Shown in pieces: positions 31,163-64,000 of a stretch of DNA of 64,000 bases. Origin of the DNA: Brachyhypopomus gauderio (lineage: Eukaryota > Chordata > Actinopteri > Gymnotiformes > Hypopomidae); contig NC_135212.1 of assembly GCF_052324685.1 (NCBI RefSeq), positions 49,300,898 to 49,364,897 on the forward strand. Direction: 5' to 3'. The notes below the pieces were generated by a model that was not told the DNA's origin, did not search any database, and saw only the letters and a list, made by a program, of their open reading frames with translations. Made by a program: the position numbers and the translations under genes. The stretch's first letter is position 1; every line of letters starts with the position of its first letter.

Positions 31163-31699
31163 GATGATAACAAATCTGGTTGAAAGTATCACCTTGTGTC
31201 TCGTTTGTAGTCCGGACAAAAAAAAGTGTGTAAGAGTCACTGACAGAAAGAAACTTTAAATGAAGAAAGAGAGAAGTGACCTAGCCTTGAGCTTCCTTCC
31301 TCTCCCGCAGCCCCTCAGCTAAGTTTGGTGATTCATGGGATTAATGAGACAACATGAGTTAATAAACAAAAAAGCACAGTCAAAAACGTTTACATTTAAA
31401 AACATGAAAATTAAAAAAAAAAGATTGATTGAAAACTGTAAGCTCAGCTAGTCTCAGATGTCATAAAAAAATACTGACAGTAGTGGTGATCACCACTGAT
31501 TATCACCGTATAATACAATCTACTTATTTTATTTAAATATAACATTACACTTTTAATTTTGTATAAAATAAAAATATTTTATTATTTTTCCATTAGAGTA
31601 CAATGTACTGGAGCCCTAGGCTGCTCACCCTGGAAGACCCCAGTGGGCGTGGCGAACTAAGTTACTACTGTTCCCGGCTTGCATTGTAACTCGAGTTGG

Positions 31700-31720
31700 C
31701 CACGTCCACCGGCCACGTCG
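31700..31720. promoter_or_regulatory. kdelr2: Paired CCACGTC elements upstream of kdelr2
   Basis: CCACGTCC at 31700 and CCACGTCG at 31713 are 13 bp apart, within 170 bp of the kdelr2 ATG. CCACG is the half-site recognised by ATF6/XBP1 in ER-stress elements. KDEL receptors are part of the ER retrieval system and some respond to ER stress. The role here is inferred. Confidence 0.5.
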
Positions 31721-31868
31721 GCCCCTGTTCGCCATATTTCTCGGAGGAATGCACTTGGAAAGTGTAGGGATCCGGTTAAAGCACATTTCAGATATTTTTC
31801 ATTTGGAATAAGAGCGGACCAAAGGTTATTTCCTGCCGTTTTAAGCAAAAAAAACCTTAAAAGCGACA

Positions 31869-33934
31869 ATGAATATCTTTAGATTGGCAGGTGATCTGTC
31901 TCACTTAGCAGCAATCATCATCCTGCTGCTCAAAATATGGAAGACCAGGTCCTGCGCAGGTGAGTTTACTGGCGATCTACAAAGAAAAATAAATGAGATG
32001 TTAAATAAAACCTTGATTTGTTTATGTATTTACATCTGCATAGGGGTCTTCTATTTCCTGGCTGTACATTTGTGCATGATATTGTCCTGTCAACGATAGC
32101 TAGTGCAGTGTTCTCAGGCTAGCTACTGCTACTGCTGGGTTTATTAAGTTTGGTTCTTACCTCCATAAAATGAATCATGTTTTGTTATATTAGACATGCA
32201 CGGGTCATTTATTGCTAATAAGAGGTTTATGGTGATTCCAGTGTAAAATGCACTTTTATATATTCTGTGTATATGCTCCTGAATTGCCCGTTTTGAGGGC
32301 TAGCTTTAGATGAAGTGACGTGCTAGCTAGACAGCTATGAAGGTTTTTATTGCTGACCTGGTTCAGCTGTGGGGATGTTGGCTGGATAACTGGATAAGTT
32401 AAGTCGGCTACCACTGACCAAGTTGGCTAGATTAGTGTAGGAAACCAGCGAAACACCTGATGGCCTGGACCCTGTATTTGTTGTTTGTTGCTATTAGCAT
32501 AATCAGTTAAGTGGTTTGTAACGACCTAAATAAAGCTAGAAACATGTATTAGCCTGGTTATCTATAACTAGCAGGTTATCCAGCTGTCAAGCCAACTTTA
32601 GTCACTTCTTTTGTCGATGTCTTGGGAGAGAAATACATTTGAGGTTGTGCTCAGTGTGCCACATATGCAAACTTAGCAAACTAGCATAATCCAACAATGG
32701 TCAAAGTACATTTCGTATAGATTTACTTTGTTAAAAAGAGATAAAGGCGAATGACCTGTTATCAAAACCATTAAACTACGTTATCCAGCATGCACAGCAT
32801 AATTATTAAATTATTTAGGTGTGGCAATGCGTTATGTCATAGAACATGTTTGTAAATGTCAAGTGTACTGCATAGTAATAATGCCCTGGACTGGGTGTAA
32901 TTACAAGCACGCATCGTTACGATTAATTACAGAGAACAACAATCCTATTAGGAAAGGGACAGTTATTTAAGTGTCTAGATCTTTAAGAGCTGGGCCCTAA
33001 AACCTCTACAATAATTCTGCTCCTCAGGAATTTCTGGGAAAAGCCAGATACTCTTTGCCTTGGTTTTCACAACACGTTATCTGGATCTTCTCACCTCCTT
33101 CATCTCCCTCTACAACACAAGTATGAAGGCAAGTAACCTGCATTTAATGTTTGTTAAAGGTGAAGCTTTAGTCAGGAACAGACACCAAGAATTACCATAC
33201 TTGTTGCATTCATCAAACATCTGCCTTTTATATCTGACAACAGATCATTTACATTGGATGTGCCTATGCCACCGTCTACCTGATCTACATGAAATTCAAG
33301 GCCACTTATGATGGGAACCATGACACTTTCAGAGTGGAGTTCCTTATAGTTCCAGTTGGAGGTCTGTCTTTTCTGGTCAACCATGACTTCTCACCACTGG
33401 AGGTATATGCAAACACATTTGCACTGTTGGTTACCACAGCAAAATGTATTTTATGCCGCTATTGCTTTACCCGATTTCATGTTTCTTTTTGCCATATCTG
33501 AGCTCTAAATACATTGTGTGTTGATTTAACATTAGTTATACCTTTTTACATTGACAACAGATCCTGTGGACCTTCTCCATCTACCTTGAGTCGGTGGCCA
33601 TTCTCCCTCAGCTCTTCTTGATCAGCAAGACCGGAGAGGCTGAGACAATTACGACCCACTATCTGTTCTGCCTGGGTGTCTACCGTGCCCTCTACCTCTT
33701 CAACTGGATCTGGAGGTTCTACTTCGAGGGCTTCTTTGACATGATCGCCATTGTGGCCGGGGTGGTCCAGACCATCCTCTATTGTGACTTCTTCTACCTT
33801 TACGCCACAAAAGGTGAGCTTCGGTGAATGTACAGACGGGGCATGGTGTGGTTTTATGATGGTGAATGTGTGTTGACGTTCTGTCTCTGGTCCATACAGT
33901 GCTGAAAGGAAAGAAGCTGAGCCTACCAGCGTAA
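31869..33934 (+). CDS. kdelr2: KDEL endoplasmic reticulum protein retention receptor 2
   Basis: Seven-helix Golgi receptor that captures escaped K/HDEL-tailed ER proteins at low pH and returns them in COPI vesicles. Coding exons: 31869-31959, 33028-33128, 33244-33402, 33561-33813, 33900-33934; phases fit and give the family's exact 212 aa. The N-terminus [20 protein letters not shown] and the segments [18 protein letters not shown] and [18 protein letters not shown] match KDELR2 rather than KDELR1 or KDELR3. The C-terminus is [11 protein letters not shown], the lysine cluster used for COPI binding. The donor after exon 2 (ATGAAG then GCAAGT at 33129) is GC, not GT. The 3'UTR runs to about 35010 with AATAAA at 34986. 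Confidence 0.97.
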
Positions 33935-34985
33935 GTACCAAAGAGCAAAGACCCGTGTCACCGTTCAGACTGTTGCGGGATTGGCACGGGCTGGTACTGC
34001 CCCGGCAAGAGGCCGAAGGCAGAACATTGCTGGATTTGTGTAACGTCACCTGGATTAAAAAAAAAAAAACAGAGAAATGGCTCCGCAAACTGCAGTGAAG
34101 ATTTCTCTGGGATTTGGCACCAGTCTTTGTTTTTTTGTGTTTTCTTCAGCATCTTTGCAATACCGTTAGTGCTGTTTAAAAAAAATAATAAAGCAAAAAA
34201 AAAAAACATAAAAAAGGGAGGGGGGATTATTTTTTTATGCGAGGTGTTCTACAGGATCCAGCTCTAAATGTTAGGTTGACTTGATTGAAAAAAAATACTC
34301 GTACCCAACAAACTCTGCTTATAATGTTGTACTTCTGGAAATTTGAGATTATAAACCCAATATTTTTAGAGAAGTCATGTATGTTTCTCAGTTAAGAAAC
34401 TTAACTATCCAGAATAATTTGTTTTCATTTCAGTGCATCACTTTCCTTCCATGCTAAAATGAAAGCCCTGTAACATTCTATTATTGATCAAATTCACACA
34501 AATGCCTTATATTAATTTCAGCTATATTGTGTACAGTATATAAGCAGAGATGTCCCCTTGTAAACATATCAACCTTTGTGTAAACAAGAGAATGTGAGAA
34601 CATTTTGTACTGCCACTTCAGTCAGCACTGAGTTTGTATTCTTTATGTATTGGCTCCAAATTACTGTGTATTTTGTATCTAGAATGTTAGCATCTATCAA
34701 CAGTCTTGATGTAATATACATGGTAATAGTATCCTGCAACTAAATATTTGTTCATATTCAGTAATTTATTGCAAAAAACCCAAGAATTTAACATGGTCAT
34801 GTATTCTCAAAAGCAGTCTGGAGTGTGTGCGTGTGTGTGTGTGTGTGTGACAGAATTCCTATTTTCCCCCTATTTTTCCCCCAAGCTCATAACTTCTATG
34901 ATTTGTAGATTGTGCACCCTAGATGTTTCCCCAGATGCAAGTCTTTCCTGTAGTATTTCCTTTTTTTGTTCATCGTATCACCTCC

Positions 34986-34991
34986 AATAAA
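34986..34991 (+). terminator. kdelr2: kdelr2 poly(A) signal
   Basis: AATAAA about 1.05 kb after the stop codon, the most distal good signal before ldaf1. An earlier AATAAA near 34187 could give a short 3'UTR. Confidence 0.7.
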
Positions 34992-35009
34992 AATTTTACA
35001 GGCCACTGT

Positions 35010-36036
35010 TTTTGCTTTTCATTATTTTAAGGCTTTTTAAACTACATTGATAGTTTATGCAGTTTTGAGAAAATCACCATTTGACCTTTGAGACATTTTA
35101 TCCTTTTACATAACATTTAGCTGGATTGCTGTTGCATTTACTTCATGGGAGTGATTATAACAGGACCGCACATTTGTATGACAAAGCACTGTATCAGACT
35201 CTAGTCTAATGGCTCCATTTTGCTTTTATCATCTCAAAACTTGTAAGTACACAACTAGTACAATTTGTGCAAATAATGCTCAGATGTCCGTAGTGGAAAG
35301 GAGGACTACTATGCTGTGACATTGTTATACAGAGTTTGACTTATTATGTCAAATTAATCAAGTTTCATATCCCTCACAGATGAGTTGCAGATCTTTTGCA
35401 TTTTATTTATACAAACGCTAAAGCTCTAGACTACTGCACATTCTTCTTCAGGAAAACACTAATGCAATGTAGCGATGGGTCCAACAGTTTGGGAAGCCAC
35501 ACTTATTTTACATTCCACAGTAATATTATGACTATTTGAATTTGCTGCTCTTTGTTCCAGCCTTTTTCAGTGATGAATCACTGAAGTCTCTTCCTCTAGA
35601 TTCCAGTCCACAGAAGTCAACACAACTGGCATGTTAAAATCTTGGCATTACCTGTTATTGCACTGCCACTGTTGTGCTATACTGCATTTGGTATGGTCTT
35701 ACTATGCAGGAAGTACAGTCCAAGTTAACTTCTAAAAACTCATCGCATTGCGTTCTCCTGTAGGTAAGTGCAGTTCAGTTGTTCTACTCAAAAGAATGAC
35801 CCTTTGATTTATTGGAGGTTTCACTGAATGGAGCTTGAGGGTTTCTCCCTGGATCCCAAATTATATGGAGTGCACAACAGTTATGCATGAGATGCATTAC
35901 CAGACAGGTTTTCTGCTCCTTTTTGTCTCTGTGTGCTCAGTAGAGACTGTCTGTTCAGACACTCTATCCAGAGAAATAAAGAAACATAATTAGGGTCATT
36001 GACAGTAATATGGTGCTATCAAATACTTCTGTGAAA
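35010..36036. other. kdelr2-ldaf1 convergent intergenic region and ldaf1 3'UTR
   Basis: AT-rich with no coding potential. TTTATT at 35808-35813 reads AATAAA on the minus strand and would give ldaf1 a 3'UTR of about 230 bp. Confidence 0.45.
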
Positions 36037-36562
36037 TCAGCCAGGTGAGCTTTTGTACCTAAGCAAGAAACAGTAGTTCAGCACATGTGAGGTAATGATG
36101 TACAAGGCACTCAGGATACAGGAGACAGAGAAGGCAACCACAGCAAGGCAGCAGAGCACACACAGCAAGCTGGCCCCTCCTGCAATCAGCAGGAAAACTA
36201 CAGGGGAAATGGCAAACAAGGAGAAGGCATTAACTCAACTTTTGTATTTGCATTCCATGCACTGACGGATATGCAAATTCTCCTAACTCACCTTCGACAA
36301 AGACGAAGAATGTTGTAACGGCAACGAACGTAACAGCAGCGAATGCCAAGAAAAGCCCGACAGGTACTGAAGCGATTACACCGAATACAAGCAGAAACAG
36401 CGCGACGAAGGGCTGGTCACTGAGATACCTTCCCACTTTAGTATTCAATAGTCCTGCTATCTAAAGATCAGGGAAGAAAAAACAATCAGATAATGGAAAG
36501 GCGTCCTTTTCTGAATCCCACGAGGTTATTCTCACCCTGGGGTCACCACTCAGGTCGTCCAT
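36037..36562 (-). CDS. ldaf1: Lipid droplet assembly factor 1 (promethin/TMEM159)
   Basis: LDAF1 partners seipin in the ER membrane to mark sites of lipid-droplet birth. Minus-strand coding exons: 36536-36562, 36292-36460, 36037-36197; phases 0 and 1 fit, giving 118 aa against about 161 in human. The difference lies in the N- and C-terminal tails. Conserved core: VGRYLSDQPFVALFLLVFGV, SVPVGLFLAF, then a hydrophobic hairpin GGASLLCVLCCLAVVAFSVS and SALYIITSHVLNYCF. The start MDDLSGDPR is the first ATG in the exon; an upstream ATG is closed immediately by a stop. A further 5' coding exon cannot be excluded. It is divergently oriented to spag9 across the retroelement. Confidence 0.88.
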
Positions 36563-36599
36563 TATTCTAACATCTCCCTGGAGCACCAGCGTCTACGTA

Positions 36600-37348
36600 G
36601 GAAGCGGAGCTGCATTGCAACACGTCGCCGTCCCTACTTACCCTGGGTGGCAAACGCCAAAAAGACAAATAGGTTTCCAGTTACATGCACCTGCACACGT
36701 ATTCAAGCTCACCAACCTACTGGATGAGCACGATGCAATGTTAACTTAAAGTCTCGTGAGTGTTGTGAGCTGCCACAGCCCATGAAGTAGCTCAACTGTG
36801 TTGGGTGAGGAACAGTAGGACAGCTAGATAGCTTGTACTGTTAGTCGGAGATCTAAAACAGATTGCATAACGGTCTGGATTTAACTCGAAACTGTGGAAT
36901 TTACTGTTTCAAGATAATCTTTATGGCTAAATGCTAACCAGATAAATTTAAAAGCCGCAGCAATCAGATAACTCCAGACGTAGCTGAGCACGTGACCTTA
37001 GATTCTACTAACTTTAGCTTGCTGCAACGCACCAGTTATATATAGACTTCGTAACTGGGCTAGCTTTTCTCTAGTTAGTGATCAAACAATTTTGAGTTAA
37101 CGTGCATAAACGAATCCCGTTACCTGGAAATCACCCCCTCAAAGAAAAGCCCATTGGAAACGTCAAGGTCTAAATCAGAAATTACGGTAAAATTAAGGTT
37201 GCCATGTATTCGAATCGATCTCCTTTTGCAGGGTTTGCAAAGCATTCCTTTTCTGCTTGCTATATATACATTCTCAACAACAGGAAATAGGCGAACAAAA
37301 ATAAACGTATCAACCGCTGTAAAAAAAGTTTATAATAATAATAAATTT

Positions 37349-37350
<2 letters not shown>
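36600..37350. other. ldaf1 upstream region
   Basis: Contains a GC-richer stretch right above the ldaf1 start (36580-36660), a likely promoter. Beyond that it is plain AT-rich DNA. Confidence 0.4.

Positions 37351-37412
<62 letters not shown>
37351..37412. repeat. (TA)n microsatellite
   Basis: About 30 TA dinucleotides, with further interrupted TA sequence to 37455, roughly 85 bp before the retroelement insertion. Confidence 0.95.
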
Positions 37413-37416
<4 letters not shown>

Positions 37417-37539
37417 GTATATATATTATATATATTTATATATTTATATATATATGATATGATAGCATGATAGGCTTTTACGCTAAAATGTATTATATGT
37501 GTACTGTTATAATGACTTTCTATGCCATTTATCACTCGA

Positions 37540-38228
37540 TGTCACGGTGAGGGGGCCGGGTCGCCACCAGAGGGCGCGCAACCCGGCCAGCAGCCGATCC
37601 CAGCACACACCCCCGCGCACGCAACCACTCCCACAGTCACAATCACCAGTATACTGAACACCTGTTTCTTGTTTACTTTGCTCTTCTTAAGCCCGCAGGT
37701 CGTCTGGTCCAGTGCTGCACATTGCCGCTACATGAGTGTCTCTGGTCTCTGCGTGTCCGTCACTGCGTTCCCTACCTGTGTGCGCGCTAAGAGCTTTACC
37801 TTGCATCACTTGCAGTGTGTGCGTTACGAGCCTTACTAGTGTGCGCTACAAGCTTTACCTTGCATCACTTATAGTGTGTGCGCTAAGAGCTTTACCTTGC
37901 ATCACTTATAGTGTGTGCGCTAAGAGCTTTACTAGTGTGCGCTACGAGCTTTACCTTGCATCACTTATAGTGTGTGCGCTAAGAGCTTTACTAGTGTGCG
38001 CTACAAGCTTTACCTTGCATCACTTATAGTGTGTGCGCTAAGAGCTTTACCTTGCATCACTTATAGTGTGTGCGCTAAGAGCTTTACTGGTGTGCGCTAC
38101 GAGCTTTACCTTGCATCACTTGCAGTGTGTGCTAAGAGCTTTACTGGTTTGGTTGCCATGGACAATAAACATCCTTCTGTTCAACCCCCGTCTTCGGCGG
38201 CCTCTGTCCCGATGCCTACGGCATCACA
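37540..38228 (+). repeat. 5' LTR with internal variable repeat
   Basis: TG...CA LTR of 689 bp. A unit of about 37 bp (gctttaccttgcatcactt core) is present in many more copies than in the 3' LTR, explaining the length difference. Confidence 0.9.
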
Positions 38229-41060
38229 GAATGTGCAGCCTGGAGCAGCCGGAGGCGAGGGCACCTCCGCTATAGAGGTATTGACCCACCAAGGCATCGC
38301 CCTGGGCCGACAACAGCAGGAGCTCCAGGAACTCCGCGCAATGGTAACCGCTCTGACGAGCTGTATCCAGGCTTTGTCAGCGCAGACGTCCACACCCTCT
38401 CCGAGACCGCGGACACCGATTCCTCCTCCCGAGCCTTACAACGGGAATCCGGAGCACTGCGAGGGCTTCCTGGTCCAGTGCAAACTATATTTTACCAGCA
38501 TGCCCCACCTAGTGGATGCGGAGAAAGTCGCCTTCATGGTGAACCGACTGCAGGGTAAGGCACTGGACTGGGGAGCAGCCCAGGTCAGCGCAGAGAAACC
38601 CTGCACACACCTGCTATGACCAGTTCGTTCACAAACTGCGGGCGGTGTTCAACCACCCTAGTCGCGGGAGGGTTTGTGGTCAGAGCCTGTTGCAGCTACG
38701 TCAGGGAAACCGTAGCGCTGCCGATTACGCCCTGGAGTTCCGGACCCTGGCCGCCAGAACCGGTTGGGATGAAGCCGCCCAGACAGACTTCTTCATAGCG
38801 GGGCTGAAACCCGACCTAAGGGCGGAACTGAGCTGTCGGCCCGAGGGAGAGGACCTGAACCAGGTGGTGCACCGAGCGATAACCATCGACAGGTTGCTGC
38901 AGGAGCGAAAAGGAGGAGCTTCCTTTCACCCCGCAGGCTCCTGTGCACACGCCGCCCCGTGAAACCACGACAGTCAAGCCCATGGACTTGGGTACTACCG
39001 TCCCCCCTCTCACTTGGACCGCTGGTCCAAGGAGGGGGCGGGCTAGGGTAAGTCTCTCTCTGATGGGTGGCGACCTGTGGGCGGGGGTTTTATTTCTCAC
39101 CGCACTGCACCAGTCACCATACACGTTCAGGGCCGAAGGGAACTTATCAGTTTTTATGTAATCCCTTCCACGCGCTATTCAATCACGTTAGGTCTCCCCT
39201 GGTTTAAGCTCCACAACCCCGTCATCGACTGGTCCACGGGTAAGCTGCTGAAGTGGGTAGCGCCCCTACAGGGCACCCGGTCTCCCTCCTGTGTGTTTGC
39301 GCAATCCACCAGCGTTGAGAGCCCTAACATCAGCTCCACCCCAGTCATTCCCGCTCTGTACTGTGATCTAGCGGAGGTGTTCAGCGCTGCCAAGGCCACC
39401 CAGTTACCACCCCACTGACCCTGGGACTGTCACATCACCCTCAAGGCAGGTACTACTCCACCGCGCGGTCGAGTCTATCCACTTTCTCAGGAAGAGGAGC
39501 GGGTCATGGCTCAGTATGTTAAAGAGGCTCTCAGTCAGGGCTATATTACTCGCTCCACCTCTCCCGCCTCAGCCAGCGTCTTCTTCGTGAAGAAGAAAGA
39601 CGGTGGGCTGAGGCCATGCGTAGATTACCGAGGGCTCAATTCCCTCTTAGTGAACTTTGCCTACCCGCTGCCTCTAGTGCCGTCGGCGCTGGAGCAGTTA
39701 AGGAAGGCTAAAGTTTTCACTAAATTAGATCTGCGCAGCGCCTACAACCTCATTCGCGTACGCGAGGGTGATGAATGGAAGACGGCGTTTAGTACCTCTA
39801 CGGGGCACTACGAGTATCGCGTCTTGCCTTATGGCTTGGCGTCTGCTCCGTCATTCTTCCAGGCGTTCATTAATGAGGTCTTAAGGGAGTATTTGAATAG
39901 ATGCGTTGTCGCTTACATCGATGACATCCTGATCTATTCTCCCTCCTACGACCAACATGTGCGTGATGTAAGGGCAGTTCTGGGCACGCTCTTGCGCAAT
40001 CGGTTGTATTGCAAGCTCGAGAAGTGCGAGTTCCATCTCAGCGAGATGAACTTCCTAGGCTACACCATTAGGCCAGGCTCCATGCACATGCAGCACAGGA
40101 AGGTGGAGGCGGTCGTGAAATGGACACAGCCTCACACACGGCACGAGCTTCAGAGGTTTCTGGGCTTCGCGAATTTTTATAGGCGGTTCATTCGCGCGTA
40201 TAGCCAGATAGCAGAGCCCCTTACTGACATGCTGAGAGGGGGAGGGGTTAAGCTTCGCTGGACAGAGAGATCTACGAGAGCGTTCAACCAGCTGAAGCAA
40301 GCGTTTGTCGACGCGCCGGTTCTGCACCAACCGGATCCTAACCGTCCCTTTATAGTGGAGGTAGACGCGTCGAACGTGGGAGTAGGCGCGGTGCTGTCAC
40401 AGCGGCCGAAGAAGCATAGCTCCCTCCGTCCCATAGCCTTCTACTCTAAGAAGCTCACCGCCGCCGAGCGCAACTACGGGGTGGGAGACCGTGAGTTGTT
40501 GGCTATGCGGAAGGTGTTCGGTGAGTGGAGACATTGGCTGGAGGGAGCTAAGCATCCATTCACCGTGCTTACCGACCACAAAAACCTGGAATATATCAGG
40601 ACCACGAAGATGGACGCCTGGGCAGGAGAGGTAAACTGTGGGAGAGATATGCCGGCCCGTATGTCATCCTGAGGCGGCTTAACCCAGTTACATACCGCAT
40701 CAGTCTGCCCAAAGACAGACGTGTGTCGCGTGCGTTTCATGTGTCCGCTCTCAAGCCATACAGAGCAGGTGCACTGGAGGAGGCCTCGACGTCACGGCCG
40801 CCCTCGCCGCTGCAGTTATCGGACGGACCCGCGTACCTCGTGGAGAGGTTACTGGACTCGAGGCGCAGAAAAGGTGGCTTACAGTACCTGGTGGACTGGG
40901 TCGGATACGGACCGGAGGAGCGCTCCTGGATACCGGCCTCTCAAGTGGTAGGCCCCTCCCTTATCGCCGACTTCCACAGGGAACATCCAGACCGGCCAGC
41001 TCCGCGGCAACGGGGAAGACCGCGTGGGAGTCGACGGGAGGGGTCCTTGGGGGAGGGCTC

Positions 41061-41498
41061 TGTCACGGTGAGGGGGCCGAGTCGCCACCAGAGGGCGCGC
41101 ATCCCGGCCAGCAGCCGATCCCAGCACACACCCCCGCGCACGCGACCACTCCCACAGTCACAATCACCAGTATACTGAACACCTGTTTCTTATTTACTTT
41201 GCTCTTCTTAAGCCCGCAGGTCGTCTGCTCCAGTGCTGCACATTGCCGCTACATGAGTGTCTCTGGTCCCAGCGAGTCCGTCACTGCGTTCCCTACCTGT
41301 GTGCGCTACGAGCTTTACCTTGCATCACTTGCAGTGTGTGCGTTACGAGCCTTACTAGTGCGCGCTACGAGCTTTACCTTGCATCACTTGCAGTGTGTGC
41401 GCTAAGAGCTTTACTGGTTTGGTTGCCATGGACAATAAACATCCTTCTGTTCAACCCCCGTCTCCGGCTGCCTCTGTCCCGACGCCTCCGGCGTCACA
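41061..41498 (+). repeat. 3' LTR
   Basis: 438-bp LTR with fewer copies of the internal unit, followed by CTCGA. It ends about 740 bp upstream of the spag9 ATG in the same orientation. Confidence 0.9.
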
Positions 41499-41503
41499 CT
41501 CGA

Positions 41504-42000
41504 GGTATTGTATAAGCACTATGTAAATTTAAAATTTCATGAATATATACTGAAAATATGCTTCTTAAAATAAAGTTGACAAGAATAATTATGAGTGGCA
41601 GAGAATTTAAAAAACACGTGTGAGTTTAGAAAACTCAATGCATTTTTAGTTTTACAAGTCCACAGTAAACTTTTTTACCGTGTAATGATTAGAACAAATG
41701 CTATTTTGGAATTCTTACACATTGCTCATCAGAATGATTGAGAGTTTTTTTTTATTAATTGTATTTGGTAACTGATTGAATACCCATTCTAATAAAGAAT
41801 GTGTGGTCAACGAAAACAGAAGTAAAAATTCCATTCATTATGAAAACAACCATATGGTTGTGTTTAAAAGAATGCATATTGGTAATGCACATTTGCTTTT
41901 CAACGCAGCCGCGGCGATACAGTGGCCCGTCTGCGCTATTCTGCATCTGTATCGTCGTTTATAAACACCGTGCACTTCAAAGGAATCGCATTCCCCGCTT
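41504..42000. other. spag9 upstream region
   Basis: AT-rich sequence turning GC-rich from about 41900. No gene is recognised. Confidence 0.4.
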
Positions 42001-42002
42001 TG

Positions 42003-42010
42003 TGACGTCA
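42003..42010. promoter_or_regulatory. spag9: CRE palindrome in the spag9 promoter
   Basis: TGACGTCA, the full cAMP-response element bound by CREB/ATF factors, followed by a CpG-rich stretch (ccgcgcgagcg), 226 bp upstream of the spag9 start codon. Regulation is inferred from the motif. Confidence 0.6.
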
Positions 42011-42235
42011 CCGCGCGAGCGTCTGGTCGCCTCAGCTGTAGTGTGGAGCGCGAGCACCACGTAATATCCTACAGCAGCCACTTCCAGGGAGGGACTGTGG
42101 GCCGAGGAAGGGAGACTGTGATTGTTCAATCTTACAAGGTATATATTTGCATTGACGGAGATTTTATGAGAAAACTACACCGATCCGGGAGAGAAGGTAA
42201 AATATAGGGCACATCTGCGCGAGGAAGGCAAGAAA

Positions 42236-63983
<21,748 letters not shown>

Positions 63984-64000
63984 GTAAGCAGCATCACCTG

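Larger units (their letters stand above)
37540..41498 (+). mobile_element. Ty3/Gypsy chromodomain retrotransposon fossil
   Basis: About 3.96 kb bounded by LTRs (37540-38228 and 41061-41498) and a 5-bp target duplication CTCGA. Parts seen in order: a gag-like region with the PEPYNGNPEHCEGF signature of Sushi-type elements (about 38.16-39.0 kb), reverse transcriptase with YIDDIL and RNase H (about 39.45-40.65 kb), a C-terminal chromodomain ([15 protein letters not shown], about 40.7-41.0 kb), and a purine-rich tract just before the 3' LTR. Family: Metaviridae-type chromovirus. It looks broken, with roughly a handful of breaks. Outside a variable repeat the LTRs differ at only about 2 percent of positions, and the target duplication is intact, so it is probably young. 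Confidence 0.93.

Noticed and set aside
31600-31870. Short antisense frame over the kdelr2 5' end
   Set aside because: It overlaps the kdelr2 promoter and untranslated leader and has no recognisable domain.

Overview
The window is vertebrate nuclear DNA, almost certainly from a ray-finned (teleost) fish. Genes are intron-rich with GT-AG splice sites. Microsatellites of (TG)n, (CT)n and (TA)n are very dense. The mobile DNA is fish-like: a tRNA-derived SINE sharing an L2-type LINE tail, hAT-like elements with 8-bp target duplications, a Penelope-like remnant and a Ty3/Gypsy chromodomain retrotransposon. I cannot name the species; the repeat mix would suit an ostariophysan fish, which is inference.

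Layout. 1-4.3 kb: intergenic, with a solo LTR. 4.6-13.7 kb (+): a TEX2-family lipid-transfer protein gene (tex2l). 14.5-20.7 kb (-): rpl3l, meeting tex2l tail to tail with under 100 bp between the poly(A) signals. 21.6-22.9 kb (+): ndufb10. 23.2-24.7 kb: a DNA transposon with a nested LINE scrap. 24.8-27.1 kb (-): rps2, with an H/ACA snoRNA candidate in one intron. 29.9-31.2 kb (-): an Ig V-set membrane receptor of uncertain identity. 31.9-35.0 kb (+): kdelr2. 36.0-36.6 kb (-): ldaf1 (promethin). 37.5-41.5 kb: a Gypsy-type retroelement fossil. 42.2-64.0 kb (+): the 5' part of spag9 (JIP4), leaving the window after the RH2 region and before the C-terminal beta-propeller.

All exon models were assembled by hand from splice signals and checked for phase. 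rpl3l gives 408 aa, rps2 279 aa, ndufb10 170 aa, kdelr2 212 aa, ldaf1 118 aa and tex2l about 950 aa; spag9 contributes about 517 aa here. The genes do not form a pathway. From memory, rpl3l-ndufb10-rps2 matches a block on human 16p13.3, while TEX2 and SPAG9 lie on 17q, so the window looks like a teleost merger of ancestral 16p-like and 17q-like segments.

I found no new gene system. The most unusual pattern is the fusion of tandem repeats with splice sites. tex2l coding exon 1 is followed by a minisatellite whose units repeat its own donor. tex2l coding exon 6 has its donor duplicated 32 bp downstream. spag9 intron 6 is almost entirely a minisatellite whose last unit supplies the real acceptor. 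Several exons have (TG)n or (CT)n tracts abutting the acceptor, and rpl3l has a (GT)n donor.
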